DNA of 64,000 nucleotides from Edaphochlamys debaryana. Lineage: Eukaryota; Chlorophyta; Chlorophyceae; Chlamydomonadales. The notes beneath the pieces are model-generated. The model was not told where the DNA came from and searched no databases. It saw only the letters and a list, made by a program, of their open reading frames with translations. Position numbers and translations under genes: made by a program. The stretch spans positions 620,001-684,000 of the forward strand of contig JAEHOE010000046.1 in NCBI GenBank assembly GCA_016858145.1, given 5' to 3'. This document shows positions 44,671 to 56,220 of this stretch, in pieces (within the stretch, counting starts at the first letter, position 1; the number at the start of each line of letters is the position of its first letter).

Positions 44671-46569
44671 ATGGGAGCTGGTCCTGCGCCGCAAGCGAGG
44701 GCGCCGCGAGAGTGGGGAATGCTCCTGGACGCAGCTCATCCATGCTGGCTTGGCCGCAGGTGTAGATTTGCACCGGGGGCACGGCAAATATGTCGCGGAG
44801 CGCCGCTGGTGTGCCGAACGGCTGCACCCGCCGCTGCGGATGTGTCGAGCAGCGCGCGTGAGGAGGAGCTGGACTTCTTCCCCTCAACCTCTACACCTCT
44901 CTCGCCATTCGTGCGGGAGCGTGAGCCGTCCCGCTCGCCCCCCAGCATCAAGGACACGGGGACACTCCGGCCATCGGCCGAGTGGTACCCGGCATGGATG
45001 CAGTATCGCCGCCGTGAAGACAACTATGTCTTCTGGCAGGACAAGTTCATGCGCTGCTCCACGGACATTCCATGTGAGAGCAGCAGCAGGAGATGTGGGG
45101 GGTGCACGCGCAGGCAAAGGGGCAGGGCGATGGCGTGTTGCCCCCCCTCCCCCTGCCCCTGATCATCGCCTGACCCCACGCGGGGACCTTGACGTGGCGA
45201 GGGGTAGTTGACGGTCCTGGGTCTCGACAGCAACAGCGTATGCGGGTTGTATCGGGCTTGCGAGATCCTACACTCCCGAGCTGAATCGGGGCAGGGACAC
45301 GGCACACCGGCGGGGCTCCCAGCTGCAACACAGGCACCCCCCTCCCCCTGTCTCTCCCTCCAGCAAGCCCATCGCCCCATCCTTAGCCCCCTCCCCCTCC
45401 CACCCCCTCTTCCCTCCTCCTCCCACAGGGGACGAGAAGCGCTGGACGCTCTTCTCCAGCTTCTGGTGGATCGTCATGTACGCCAAGTTCCACTACATCC
45501 CGCCCGCGGTGCGCTACGTGGTGTACCTGGGCTGGCGCGCGGTCATGACGCGGGTCTACGAGGCACACAAGGCGCTGGTGCTGTGGCGTGAGTCGCGGGG
45601 GGGGGGGGGGGCGAGAAGGCAGAGTATTAAGGATTGGACGGGGACCGTAGCCGCTAGGCGGGACGCCGGTAATGGGGTCTGGCCGCTCCCCTCGTACCAT
45701 GCTCCCGACCCCGCGTCCGTTCCCACACGCCCCCCCTCTCCCTCCGCCCTGCAAGCAAGGGCTCCCTGGTGCAGGCGACTCACACCCGCTCATCAACAAA
45801 CACCCCCCTCCCACCCCATCGGACATGCATCGGGCTCGCTGGCTGCCGCAATCCCACCTGGGCTATCCAAACTCTAACTCGTCAAGATCACCCTCTCCCA
45901 CTCCCCCTCCCGTTCGCAGAGTGCAAGCTGGATGCGCACCTGGCCTCCAAGGCCAGCGGCGGGGAGGTGGCCACCTTCAGCCGCGCCATGGCCCTGCGGC
46001 GGCTGCACTGGCGCAACAGCCCCCTGGGGGAGCTGCTGTACATGATAAACGTGGCCAAGGTGGGGGCGAGGGCGGGAAGGAGGGGGAGGGTGGGGGGGAA
46101 GGGCGGGCTAAGGTCAGGAAGGAGGGGGCCCGGTGAGGAGGGGGAGGTGTTTTCCGGGGCAAGCAGGTAGCTTTGAGGCTGGGACGGCAGGACGTGGTGG
46201 GCGCACTAGGTTGGGGCCTGGGCCGGGGAGGTCGTGGGAGGGCGGCGACTGGGCGTAGCGGGGGCAAGGCGGTGTGACAAGGCTGCAAGGAAGGGCGCGG
46301 AGGGGTCGAAGCACGGCACGGCCAGCCTGAGATGAAGCAGTCGTTCTTCTATGGATCCCGGGGCCGGGGGACTCCTCTGCGAGCTTACGCCGGCCCCGCT
46401 CGTCGGCGGCCTGCTTGCTTTCGTGTCTGCAGCCACCGCACCTGTGCGACCTGGCCCACCGCCGCCCCCACCCCACCTCGCCCCTTCCCCCCCGCAGACG
46501 GCGCGCGTCCACCTCCTGCCGCCGGTGGCGGAGCCCATCCCGCGGCCCACCTTCTTCTGGCTCTTCTGA
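44671..46569 (+). CDS. Conserved, probably plastid-targeted, membrane-associated protein of unknown function
   Basis: Exons 44671-45073, 45429-45587, 45920-46059 and 46498-46569 are phase-consistent and give 257 residues. The first 55 or so residues are rich in Ala, Arg and Ser with few acids (WLGRRCRFAPGARQICRG) and look like a chloroplast or mitochondrial transit peptide. The mature part has a strongly conserved-looking core, WYPAWMQYRRREDNYVFWQDKF, then WDEKRWTLFSSFWWIVMYAK and IPPAVRYVVYLGWRAVM, which could form one or two membrane or amphipathic helices. It ends PRPTFFWLF. I do not recognise the family. The first-exon start is the first ATG in frame; an intron in the transit-peptide region cannot be excluded. 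Confidence 0.72.
45751..45802 (-). repeat. 47-base intron module, copy D (diverged)
   Basis: It shares CTCCCTGG and CCCGCTCATCAACAAACACC with copies A and C, with several substitutions and a small insertion. It lies in the intron 45588-45919, 117 bases before the 3' splice site, in the same sense as A and C. Confidence 0.65.
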
Positions 46570-47723
46570 GGGGCCAAGCGGGCCGGGAACCCAAGGGCAT
46601 CGGGTTCAGGGGCAGGAGCCCTGTGTCCGCCTTCATGGCCACAGAGGGATGGCAGCCTGCTGGTTGGGTGGCACTGAGTGGGAGCGAGGCGACTGCGCCG
46701 GAACGCCCGGTTGAGGACTGCTATGTTTGGGCTGCGGGATGGTGGCAAGGAGGGTGGGACGGTCGGCGTGCAGCCGAGTGGCTCCAACGACGTATCGTCG
46801 GCTGGTCTGACGGGGAGGATGAGGGATGTGCGTGCTCCCAAACCGCGTGCTGGTCCCGAGGCAGCCGTGCCTGCACCTGAGGTTACACTGTAGATGGCCG
46901 GAGGGGTGAACTGATTGCAGCAGGGTTGACCTCGAAGGGTGGCTGCGCTTGGGTTGCGAGGACGGCGCCGTCCACGCGAGGCGTCGGCAGGCCGGATTTG
47001 GGTCGGGGCTGTGGCTGATTTTGGTATGCGTGGGCGCGACGCGGCTATCGGACCCTCACTTGTGAACTTAGCGCAAGGGTGTGGGACAGCAATGAATTTG
47101 CTGGAGCGGAACGGTTGGGGACGTGGGGGGTGGCCTGAGGGGCGAGGCAGGGGGAGCCAAAGCGTGGGCTTGGTTTTGCAGGGCTGGCTGCAGGGCACTG
47201 CAACTGTCTGACACGGAAGCTATGCGCGAATGTGGTTACCACATAAGCTGACGAAGGGGGTGGGGGCCAAGCCTTGGGGGCAAGCTGGCGGCGGCCAAGC
47301 ATGTTGTGCCAGGGCTGCGCTTAGAGCGGTGGCACCTCGACGGCACCTCGACGTGGGCTGGTCGGACCTGCGGCGTCCTGCAGACACTGCGCTCCCGACG
47401 TGTAACCCGTGTGCACAGCTATTGAAGTGCAACTCTTAACGCTTCATTGCTTCGCGCTGCGCTTTGGCCCCTATCAACGGGCGGCCGTACGGTGGTCCGA
47501 GAATCCTAGAAGGCAACACGCAGACACACGTAGCACTTGCCACGCAGTCGTGTCGCTTCAGCAACAGCGCCAGCATCACATCCGTTTATGCCCACGGTTG
47601 CAGGAGCACGTAGTTTTGGCCACTCCCCTTGCTGCCGAGGTGTCACGTATCCAGGCCAAACACACGCCTCTACTCTGTCGTAACTTAACTGAGACTGATT
47701 AGGCTAGGGAGGCCTCAGAAGCC
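46570..47723. other. Intergenic, 3' UTR and arrestin-gene 5' region
   Basis: A 330-codon minus-strand frame (47198-46206) overlaps the last exon of the upstream gene antisense and has no domain, so it is treated as chance. Nothing else is supported. Confidence 0.55.
47401..47405 (+). other. Candidate poly(A) signal TGTAA for the plastid-type gene
   Basis: TGTAA about 830 bases after the stop codon. Confidence 0.35.
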
Positions 47724-50700
47724 ATGGGCGCGGCACTGTCTGCAGGGAAGAGCGGCCTGGAGCTCTGGACTGAGAAGCCGAGATACTTTCCGGGGGAGGT
47801 CGTTCAAGGCGTAGTGGCATTGGGACTCTGCGAGCCTGTGCAAGGCAAAGACATCAAAGTTGTATTGGAGGTAAAATGCGTCGGCAATGTCGCCGGACCC
47901 CCGGTGAACCGCTGGGTGGCCCTACCAGATGCCCCGGGTGACACTCGTGTATAGGGGCGCTGCGAGGGCGCAATCGGCTGGGCTCGGGCACAAGCGGCTG
48001 TAGAAACGGGCGCCCGATTCACCTGGCACCTTCACCTGAACTCACGTGCACGGCTCAACCCAACCGCCCAGGTGTTTGGCTTCGAGAGCTGCAGCTGGGA
48101 GGAGGAGCCCAGCGGCAACGCACAAGATGCAAGCCGGGGAACGTTTCGGCGCGAGCTGCTGAATGTGGGTCGCACCCACGCGGACTTGGGAGGCTTGCTT
48201 AGCTAGCAAACGGCGAATGCTAGTCCGTTGAGGGTTGCGCGTCAGACGGCGATTCAGGCGCCGGCGCCCGGAAGGCGGCGGGACAGCGCGGAAGGAAGGC
48301 GGGGAGTCGGCACGGAATGGCACGTTCACCCCCTGCCGAGCACAACAGCCGCGCGCTCGTCAGAGATCCCTCCCTTTCTGCAAACAGGCGCAGCCAAGTC
48401 CCCTACCGCAGCATTATGCAGGAAGCCTGACAAGCCTCCATTGCTTTCCCCCTCGCCCAACGGCCCTGCCGTGCCCTGCCGTGCACAGGTCAGCCAAGCG
48501 CTTCACGTGTGGGAGGACGCGGGCGGCGTTGTGCCTGCCGGGCAGTATGAGTTCAGTTTCAAGGTAGGGAAGGCACAGGTTGTAGGGATCGCCAACATGT
48601 GACCGCAGCACGGCGCCGGGTGGTTGCCGTGCTCCTATCCGTGGTGGTGGCTTGCACCATTCCAAAGGGGCAACATCCCAGCCGCCTGCGCTGCCTTCCT
48701 CGTCTGGACGCAGGTGCTGCTGCCATCGGCCCTCCCGGGCAGCTTCCGACTGCGGGAGGCCAACACGACGCGGGGCGGGGTCACGTACCAGAAGCTCAGG
48801 TGCGCGACAGTACCGTACTCCTGGTGGATGGAGGCCAGCAGGTGCCGCTACTGTAGGAGCCGCAAGACAACATTAGGATACAGGGTTCTGGCACAAGCAA
48901 GGAAGGAAGCGGCTACGGTACTCACCTGTTACCCTCTCCCTCTCTGCGTTCCCTGCAGCACGGAGGTGGAGTACCGTCTGCGGGCAGAGTTGCTGCGCAG
49001 CCCACCACCGGGGGCAGGGGCAGGCGGCAGCGGGAGCGGCAGCAGCGGCGGCGGCGCGGGCGGCGGCGGCACGTGCGTGCTGCGCTCGTCCAAGGAGCTG
49101 GTCGTACGGCAGCCCGCGCCGCTGACGCTGAGCGAGCTGACGGCGACCGAGGAGCTGCGCGTCACGCGGTGCTGCTGCCTGGTGTACGGCAGTGTGGAGC
49201 TGCGCCTGCGTGCCGTACACGACAGCTTCTGCCCTGGGGAGACGGGCTACCTGTCACTCGAGGTGCGCGTGTGGGGCGGGCGAAGCTGGTGTCCGGTATG
49301 GTGGTGGAGTGGACGGAGGAGGACAGAGCCCATTGGGCAAGAGCCCTAGCAGTTGGCCTTGGGGGCTGGGATGCGGCAGCCATGGCCTGAATGCAAGGCG
49401 GGTGGGAGCGGGCTAAAACACCGGAGGTGAAGATGTTCGTCTGTGTTGGGCTCTGGGACTGGGTGCAGAGGGCCAGCCAGGGATGCGGCAGCGCAGTGGC
49501 TCCTGGCTCCATCCAGGCAAATGGCCCTGCGAGCCCTACGGGCGCAGAGGCTGAACACCGGAGGAAGCGGCGGGCACCCAAGCGTCGGCGGCGGCGGCAG
49601 ATGGCGTGGCCCATCTGCGACCACGCCCCTTCCCCCCGCAGCTCTTCATCCCGCTCCCATCATCCCGTTCCGTCGTTTATGAGATTGTGCCCCCCCTGCT
49701 GCAGGTGCACAACAAGACGGACGTCTCCCTACGCGTGCACGTGGCTCTGCAGCAGCTGCTGAGTGTGGCCACGGAGGGCGCCTGCAACTACATGGAGGAA
49801 ACGCGCGTGTACAGCCAGCGATGCGAGGGTGGGCGGGGCTCTGGGTGGGTGGGATACCGGAAAAGGGCCCACAGGGGCGGACGGGGCGGCACCGGGCCCA
49901 GCCGGCCAGGGTTGCGAGGCTGGGGATGAGGCTACGCAGTTGAGCGGACTTTGGGAGGCAGACGCGGCCCCGGCGGGGCAAGAGGGGCGGTCGCATTTGG
50001 GTTTCGGGGCACCTCGCCCTGCACCAACCCTGGCACCCGATCATATGCCGCGGCCTCCTTTAGCACCCTTCCAGCCCCACAGTGTAGCCCACACTCCATC
50101 CCCGTCGACTCCCGTCCTCCCAACCGTCACACCTGCAACTCCCCCTTCAAGTTTGCAGTTCGCAACATCCCCGCCGCCACCACCACCGCCACCCATCCTG
50201 CCCCTTCCTGCCCTTGCCCCTCCCCGCAGACCTTCCAAACGGTGCTTCCTTTCAGGGCACCAACGCACGGCTGCTGCCGTTGCCACTGGACCCCGCACTA
50301 CCCCCCACAACGGTTGGGCAGTTGGTGCGTTGTACGTACCGCGCACACGTGACGGTGGCGGCGGGCCGCGTGGGTGCCTCACGCATCGAGATGGTCATCC
50401 CGTTGGTACTGCACGCGCCCGCCTCCACGTCGTACATTGACTACGGCATACGGATTCCGGACGGTTGGAAGCCGTCGGTGAGCCATCGCTGCTGCCGCTG
50501 CTTCGTAGCCGAGTTGCAGGGGGGAGGGGCGAAGGGAGAGGGTGCGCGGCTGGGGCTGCGGGAGCTGGCCACCCCAGCGACTCAGCGAGGGATGGAGCCT
50601 GGTGGTTGTCCAGGCAGGAGGGGTACAAGGGCCTGAGACTGGGTCTGTGGGCTGGGCTGGGGGATAGAGAGGACTGCGAGGAGAGACTGTGGAAGCGTCT

Positions 50701-50971
50701 GGACTACGACTTATTCCCTTCGTGGCCCGGACCCCGGTGCTCACCGCTGCCCATGGACCTGTTACCCCTGCCCCTGCAGTTGTCGACCCTGCCGGTGCAC
50801 CTAGCGGTCTCGGCCGCGACCTCCCGTGCGCAGACGCCGCAGCACCCGAACCGCCAGCCCCAGCCGCTCATGGCGGTGGGCAGCGGGGACGCGGGGGCGG
50901 AGCGCCCGGAGCTGGATGGCAACGCGGGGGCAGTAGGGACCGCCAACCCCGCCTACGCGGGGCCCTCCTAG
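47724..50971 (+). CDS. Arrestin-domain protein with probable N-myristoylation site
   Basis: Exons 47724-47870, 48072-48164, 48489-48563, 48714-48799, 48959-49262, 49705-49828, 50230-50477 and 50780-50971 are phase-consistent and give 422 residues. The N-terminal arrestin fold is seen in LELWTEKPRYFPGEVVQGVVAL, DIKVVLEVFGFE, a YEFSFK strand, the LLPSALPGSFRL strand and VEYRLRAELL. The C-terminal arrestin domain follows in VELRLRAVHDSFCPGETGYLSLE, VHNKTDVSLRVHVALQQ and a VRCTYRAHVTV strand. MGAALSAG at the start fits the N-myristoylation pattern (Gly-2, Ser-6). A Gly/Ser-rich loop of about 30 residues interrupts the fold. No PPxY motif is seen in the tail (ends NPAYAGPS). Alpha-arrestins are cargo adaptors for membrane protein trafficking; the target is unknown here. 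Confidence 0.82.
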
Positions 50972-52540
50972 GCGCTGCTGTGACGGTCGTCCGACTGCCT
51001 TGGAAGGAAAGCTACGCGACGGGCGAACCCGTGCGTACCCCGCTTCGGGGTTAAGGGGGCGGGGCAGAATCAACGCCCCAACACCGGCCACTCCTTGGCC
51101 GCACCTGCTCCCTTGGAAGGTCCCTGTCGGCAGCGGCAAATGGCAGGCGGGATGGCACTGGCGCTACGATGGGCTGGACGGCTTAGTCCGGATGGCATTC
51201 GGCCGTTGCGGCGGCACTACCTGCGCTGGGCTGGGCTGGACGGCGTGGGGGGGGGCCTTGGCTGCGGGCCTGCAGAGGTGTGACCGCGGCAGGCGGCAGG
51301 CAGGCAGCGCTGTGCTTGCCGCCAGCAGCAGAGTCGAGGCAGGCGGTGGATCCCTTGCGCGCGGCCTGTGCTTCGGAGGCGATGGCCGGAGCATTGGAAG
51401 CGTGGGAAGAAGCACTTACACGGAGACTACGCGGACACGGTTGGCGTCAGGGAGCGCTGCGAAGCGGTGGAGCGAAGATGGAAAGAGGACGTGCAGTTGG
51501 CGTGCCCTCTCAGCCCGTGGCCCGCACAGAGAGAGGCGCTTCAGGGCTTGGTGGATAATGAGGAGGTTAGGATTGTTACATGTTTGCGTTTTTGGGCTGG
51601 GCGGCTGGATGCGTGTGGTTTCAGGCTGGGGGCTTGCCGTTGGCAAAGGTTGTCAAGGTGACGTGCCGTCGGGCAGTGGGATGGAGCCATGGAAGCTGGG
51701 TCGCAGCAGTCTTTCTCGTTTGCTCGCCACGGTTGACAAGTCGTGCTAGTGCTTGGTGGGTGAGCGTGAGAGCGTCAGGAACTTTGAGCACGTTTGAGCA
51801 GCAGGGTTGCGCGTACTGAGGGGCTTGTGGAAGACTGATCCTCGGACTGGGTTACTGCGCAGGACCGGAGAGCACCTGCATTTGAAGATAGACATCTTGG
51901 CATAAAGAGCAGGCCATGGGTTGGGTACTGGCTAGGTAGGCATAAGCAACGCAGGGGCTGTTGAGATGAGTTGAGCCGGATTTCGTTGGTTGGGTGTGGT
52001 TCTGCGGACCCATCGGGAAGGGTAATTGTTGGCGGATCGGACTGAGGTGTCTGGAGGGTGGAGGGTTAGAGAGCCGGGTGGCCGTGGCCCGCAGCCTGTG
52101 GGGTGGAGCAGGGGCCCTTCGGTTTGGGTTCGGGCGGGGTAGCCCAGCACAAGATGCAAGCCGGATATGGTTCTCAATAGGACTGGAGGCGGGTGGACGG
52201 GTAGAACAGGGTTAACAGGGTGGTAGTGCCGTGGAGGCCTCAGCCCGGAGGTTGTGGGATATGCCGACAGCATGAAGGGCAGGGGGGTGAAGGGGTGAAG
52301 GGGCGCCGGGAGCGGGCAGCAAGCGGCTACTCATGCGGTGGAGGAGGGGCGAAGTCAGGGAAGACAGAGACCCCCTGGGAGCCATTTCCTATACCTTTAG
52401 CCCAAACATACTGCGAGGCGATCATTCAAGCCTGATTAGCAGCCATCACACAGCAGCACACCAAGCCAGGTCGCTCTTCCAGCTTGCCAGAAGCTTGGGC
52501 GCACCAGCCCCAGCGCCGCCCGAGCGCGGAGCGAGGCAGG
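50972..52540. other. Intergenic with dispersed repeat copy
   Basis: A 249-codon plus-strand frame from 51000 starts inside the dispersed repeat and has no domain. No RNA gene was recognised. Confidence 0.5.
51010..51101 (-). repeat. 92-base dispersed repeat, copy 2
   Basis: Inverse-orientation partner of 37530-37621, 40 bases downstream of the arrestin-type stop codon. Confidence 0.9.
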
Positions 52541-54258
52541 ATGCCGGTCTCCGTGAGCGGTTGCTTCTTCGGACCATGCGTCTGCGCCTTTGCGTGCGGC
52601 AGCATGGTGGGTCGCGCTGCTGCGGGCGTCTGTGCGGCGCTGGGGCCTGCAGTCGGGGGGAGCCGCGTCACACAGCCCGGGGCAGCAGCCCCCGCGCGCA
52701 CCTGCAGCGCTGTGCCTTGTGCCTTGCAGCACCGCAGCGCAATGCACGCACCACATACACAGCCGTCGGGCGTGGTCGCCAGCAGCCGCGAAAGGGGGTT
52801 GCTGCGCGGGACCCTTGGGCCAGCGCTGCTCTCCCCCTCGCGCCTGACCCCCCACGCGTCTTCCTTCTCTCCACAACCCACCCCTGCCCCCCAGCTCCAA
52901 GACCCGCGCCCCTACCTGGAGGACTTTGCGCTGGTAGCCGAGACCACTCGGGCGGCTGCGGCGCAGGTGGGCCGGTGGGGCACGGCACCCTCCGCCCCCC
53001 GCTTTTCCCCGTGCGCTTCCCCCATCCCCCCCTACCCCTGCCGCCGAATGAGCGCCCGCAGCTCCCCCGCCGCCCCCTTCTCCCCCCCTCCCCGGGAACC
53101 TTCCCTTGGCCCCACGCCCCTGCCGCTCTCCCCCTTCAACCCATGCGTCCGCAGGTGGCAACGCAGGGCCCCCAGGTGGCTCACGCCGCCGCACGGGCCA
53201 GCAGCGTGGGCGCCAAGGCAGCCAAGCGCACCAAGTGAGCGGGAGAGCTTACACAGGCTGATGGGGTTGGGGGCTTCCAGGCACGCAGACCCGAGTGGTC
53301 GTGTGCATGAGGGCGGCTCCCAGCCTGCTGAAAGCTGTGCAGCACCCCAGAGCGCGCTCCGCAACAGCACCGCTCCTCTGCACCGCCTGCTGACAGCCTG
53401 CCGGTAGCCGTGGACCGTAACGGTACCGCCCCTCTGCTGGTACCGCGCCTGTCCTGGCGCAGGTGGCTGTGGCGGCCCGCGTTCTGGATGATGAAGCCGC
53501 TGCGGCACGCGGCGGCGCGGCGGCTGCTGGGGGACCAGGTGGGCGAGGGGGTGGACTGAGGCGTGCCTGATGAAACGTTGCCCGAAAGCCAAGCCATGGC
53601 CGTGGTCGTGGGCGCGGCGGGTCTGTTGCCGCCACACCTCGAGTCTGGCGTCGAGCCAATTTCGGCGCGAGGACCACGCACCACAACGTGCCGTGCCGTG
53701 CTGCACCCATCGCCCCTCCCTCCGCCACCCGCCGTTCCCGCCGCCCCCAGGCCCCCGCGGGCCCCGACACCGCCAGCGTGGCTCCCTCCAGCGCCAGTGG
53801 TGGCGGGGCGGCGCTGGGCGGCCCCCCCGTGCTGCTGGCGGCCGAGGGGCTCATGCAGGCCGTGCAGGTGGGGGCTGCTGGGGCTGCTCGGGCTGCAGGG
53901 GTGGGGGTGGATGCGGGATTGAGGGAGCTTGTGGGGCCTACCTTGGTCCGGAGGGCCCGTGGAGGGCCGGGGTTGCGGTCTTGGCGAAACTGGGGTGTTC
54001 TTTCGAGGTGTCCCGTGCTGAACGCTGTACGCCATGCCACACATGCGGCCATCGCTCCATCCGTGTCGCATCCCTTCTTCCCATGCAGCCCCTCCTCTCC
54101 ACTCCCCGTGACTCGGAGCAGGGCAGCCCCGCCGGCTCGCCGTACGGCACCGAGGCCGCGCGCCGCCGCGGCTACCGCAGCGACCCGGAGGAGGCCTCGG
54201 CGGTGCCGCCGACCCACGGCCTGCCGGCCGCCGCCGCCGCCGGCGGCGCCGATGACGC

Positions 54259-54299
<41 letters not shown>

Positions 54300-54709
54300 T
54301 CAAGGCGGCGGCGGCGGGGCTGCTGCAGGGCGTGCAGAAGACGGTGACGGCGGGGGTGCAGACGGGGGTGGCGGCGGGGCAGGCGGTGGGGCAGAAGCTG
54401 GCGCACCAGCTGCCGCTGCCGCACCGCCGCCACTACCACCCCAACCACCCCGGCAGCAACCAGCTCAGCGTCGGCGCGGGCGGCGGCGGCGGCGGCGGTA
54501 TGAGCGGCGGCAGCGGAGGCGCGGACCTGGAGGCGGGTGGCGGTGGCGGCGGCGGCGTGTTTGCGGGCATGAAGCGGGAGATCGAGACGGCAGTGACGGT
54601 TGTGCCTGGGCGCGGCGTTGGCGGCGGCGGCGGCGCTGGCGGCGGCGTTGGCGGTGGCGTTGGCGGCAGCGGCGGCGGCAACGCTGGCTACCGTCCCGCC
54701 ATCAACTAG
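52541..54709 (+). CDS. Glycine-rich protein of unknown function
   Basis: Supported exons: 52895-52966, 53155-53234, 53463-53538, 53751-53867 and 54089-54709, with all phases matching. A 5' exon from ATG 52541 is likely, but its donor is unresolved because the frame stays open through the following intron. Ordered parts: LQDPRPYLEDFALVAETTRAA, then KWLWRPAFWMMKPLRHAAARRLLGD (aromatic, basic, possibly amphipathic), then VLLAAEGLMQAVQ. The last exon is about 206 residues with long Gly runs from GGC repeats at 54260-54300 and 54480-54500, and a helix GLLQGVQKTVTAGVQTGVAAGQ. No family is recognised. Poly-Gly length is likely to vary between strains. Confidence 0.55.
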
Positions 54710-55628
54710 GCCTGGCCGGGGCTGGTTTACACCGCCCTGGGGAGAAGGAGGACGTAGTCGGGCTATATCCGCCCTGGAAAGAAGGAGGATGGGGGCAGGT
54801 GTGGGCAGCTGAAGCTGGAGGATATAGAGAACGCCGAAAGGAAAGGTGAAGGCGGGGTTGCCGGTGGAACTCCGGTGGGGTTGGAGGACAGGCGGTTGAC
54901 ATTGGGTATGCAATGGGTGTGCCGTGTGGGTATGGGGCAGACGTGCGTTCAGGCTCAGGGTGCTGGTCGTGCTACGTGTCCAGCCGGCCAAGGCAGCGCA
55001 TGTTGGGCGGGGCGTGGGTTGGCGGCTGAGGTAGGCAGTGCATGTTTGGGCGGCGCGTGGGTTGGCGGCTACTAGGGCTGGGTGGGAGACGGAAGGGGAG
55101 GGCGTGGGTTGGCGGGGGCGGCGGCTGGGGCACCCAGGTGGACAGGGGTGGACCGAGGGCCGGTACCCCGGCGGACCTCCGTTCGGGAGGCAATCCGCTA
55201 AAACCCTTGTCGGGGGCTGTTGAGCTACTGCGCTAATGCTGTAAGCACTGCTCAGATCAGCGAGCGCCCGCTAGCGCCGCCTTCCGCGTGCCGGTTGCTG
55301 ACTGCGCAGCTACGGACCATCGGGATGGCCAGCCACGAACTCCCCGCCAAAGCGCTGATGGGGCCGCCGGCAGCACCTAGCAGTTGCGAACACTGCAGGT
55401 TACAGCGCCATGATCAGCGCGACTCGAGGAGCGTGCCGTGCTCGCGCGGCTCGGCTCCAGGCTGTGCGGCAATCGTACGCCACGGTCCCGGCTCTTAAGC
55501 GGCGCGGGCGCTCTCCGCCGCTTTTACTTGCCCTCACCGACTTCTATACTCACAGCTCTTATACATAAGCTCTCAAACACAGGCTTCCTAGCCCTCCGCA
55601 ACTCCTAAAACCCCGCTTCACTTCCAGG
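54710..55628. other. Intergenic with a short tandem repeat
   Basis: No gene seen. Two copies of about 36 bases (GGCAGYGCATGTT then GCGTGGGTTGGCGGCT) lie at 54992-55027 and 55034-55070. Confidence 0.6.
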
Positions 55629-56220
55629 ATGGCTCGCCCCAACCAGTCCCGCTTCGCTTTCGCGGCGCTCAGCCCGGATGCTCTGAGCTCACAGGACAAG
55701 AAGTGCAAACGGTGAGTCGCCGGCGGCTGCGCTTGCGGCGCCTGCGACCGCGTGTGTGTCGCGCGTAACCGCGCTTGGCCGCGGCTCAGAGTTAGGCCCT
55801 CGGATCCCGGCTATGGGTTTATGTGATGGATACAAAGCAATTCGGGGCATTTCCCGCGGTGGCGCTTGCCAGGCTCTAGGGCGGCCATCCCGTCCTGCAC
55901 CATGGCGTCGCGCATGAAGCACATGGCTGACGGACCCGTGCCCTTCCCCGCACCTCGCCCACCCCAGGTTCACGCGCGCCGCCTCACCTGCTGTAAGCCC
56001 AAGCTCCGGCGCCGACAGCCCCGTTCAGCCCCAGCTGCCGTCGGCCTTCTCCTACCCACCGGCCTGGCGCCCCCAAGACCCCACCCGCGTCGACAGCTCC
56101 GTCGCCGCCTCCTTCTGGCAGCCCACGCACGTCGTGGTGTGGCAGGAGTACGCGCTGCAAGGCTCCTGGTGGCCGCAGGCGGTAGTGCCGGCGGCCGTGG
56201 CGTCGGCATGGGGGCATTGA
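55629..56220 (+). CDS. Small two-exon protein of unknown function, 111 residues
   Basis: Exons 55629-55711 and 55968-56220 join as CG plus G (Arg) across a GTGAGT donor and CCCCAG acceptor. The second exon has no ATG of its own. The product starts MARPNQSRFAFAALSPDAL, has a Ser/Pro-rich middle (FTRAASPAVSPSSGADSPVQ) and ends in an aromatic part: SFWQPTHVVVWQEYALQG, then SWWPQAVVPAAV and a short tail. Codon use is like the neighbouring genes. No family is recognised. A TGTAA signal lies 690 bases downstream. Confidence 0.6.

Noticed and set aside
46206..47198. 330-codon minus-strand open frame
   Set aside because: It overlaps the last exon of the plastid-type gene on the other strand, has low-complexity Pro/Arg content and no domain.
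51000..51749. 249-codon plus-strand open frame after the arrestin gene
   Set aside because: It begins inside the dispersed repeat, has biased composition without domain content, and is probably 3' flank.
54255..54300. CRISPR-like or structured repeat array
   Set aside because: It is a simple GGC run encoding poly-Gly in a coding exon.
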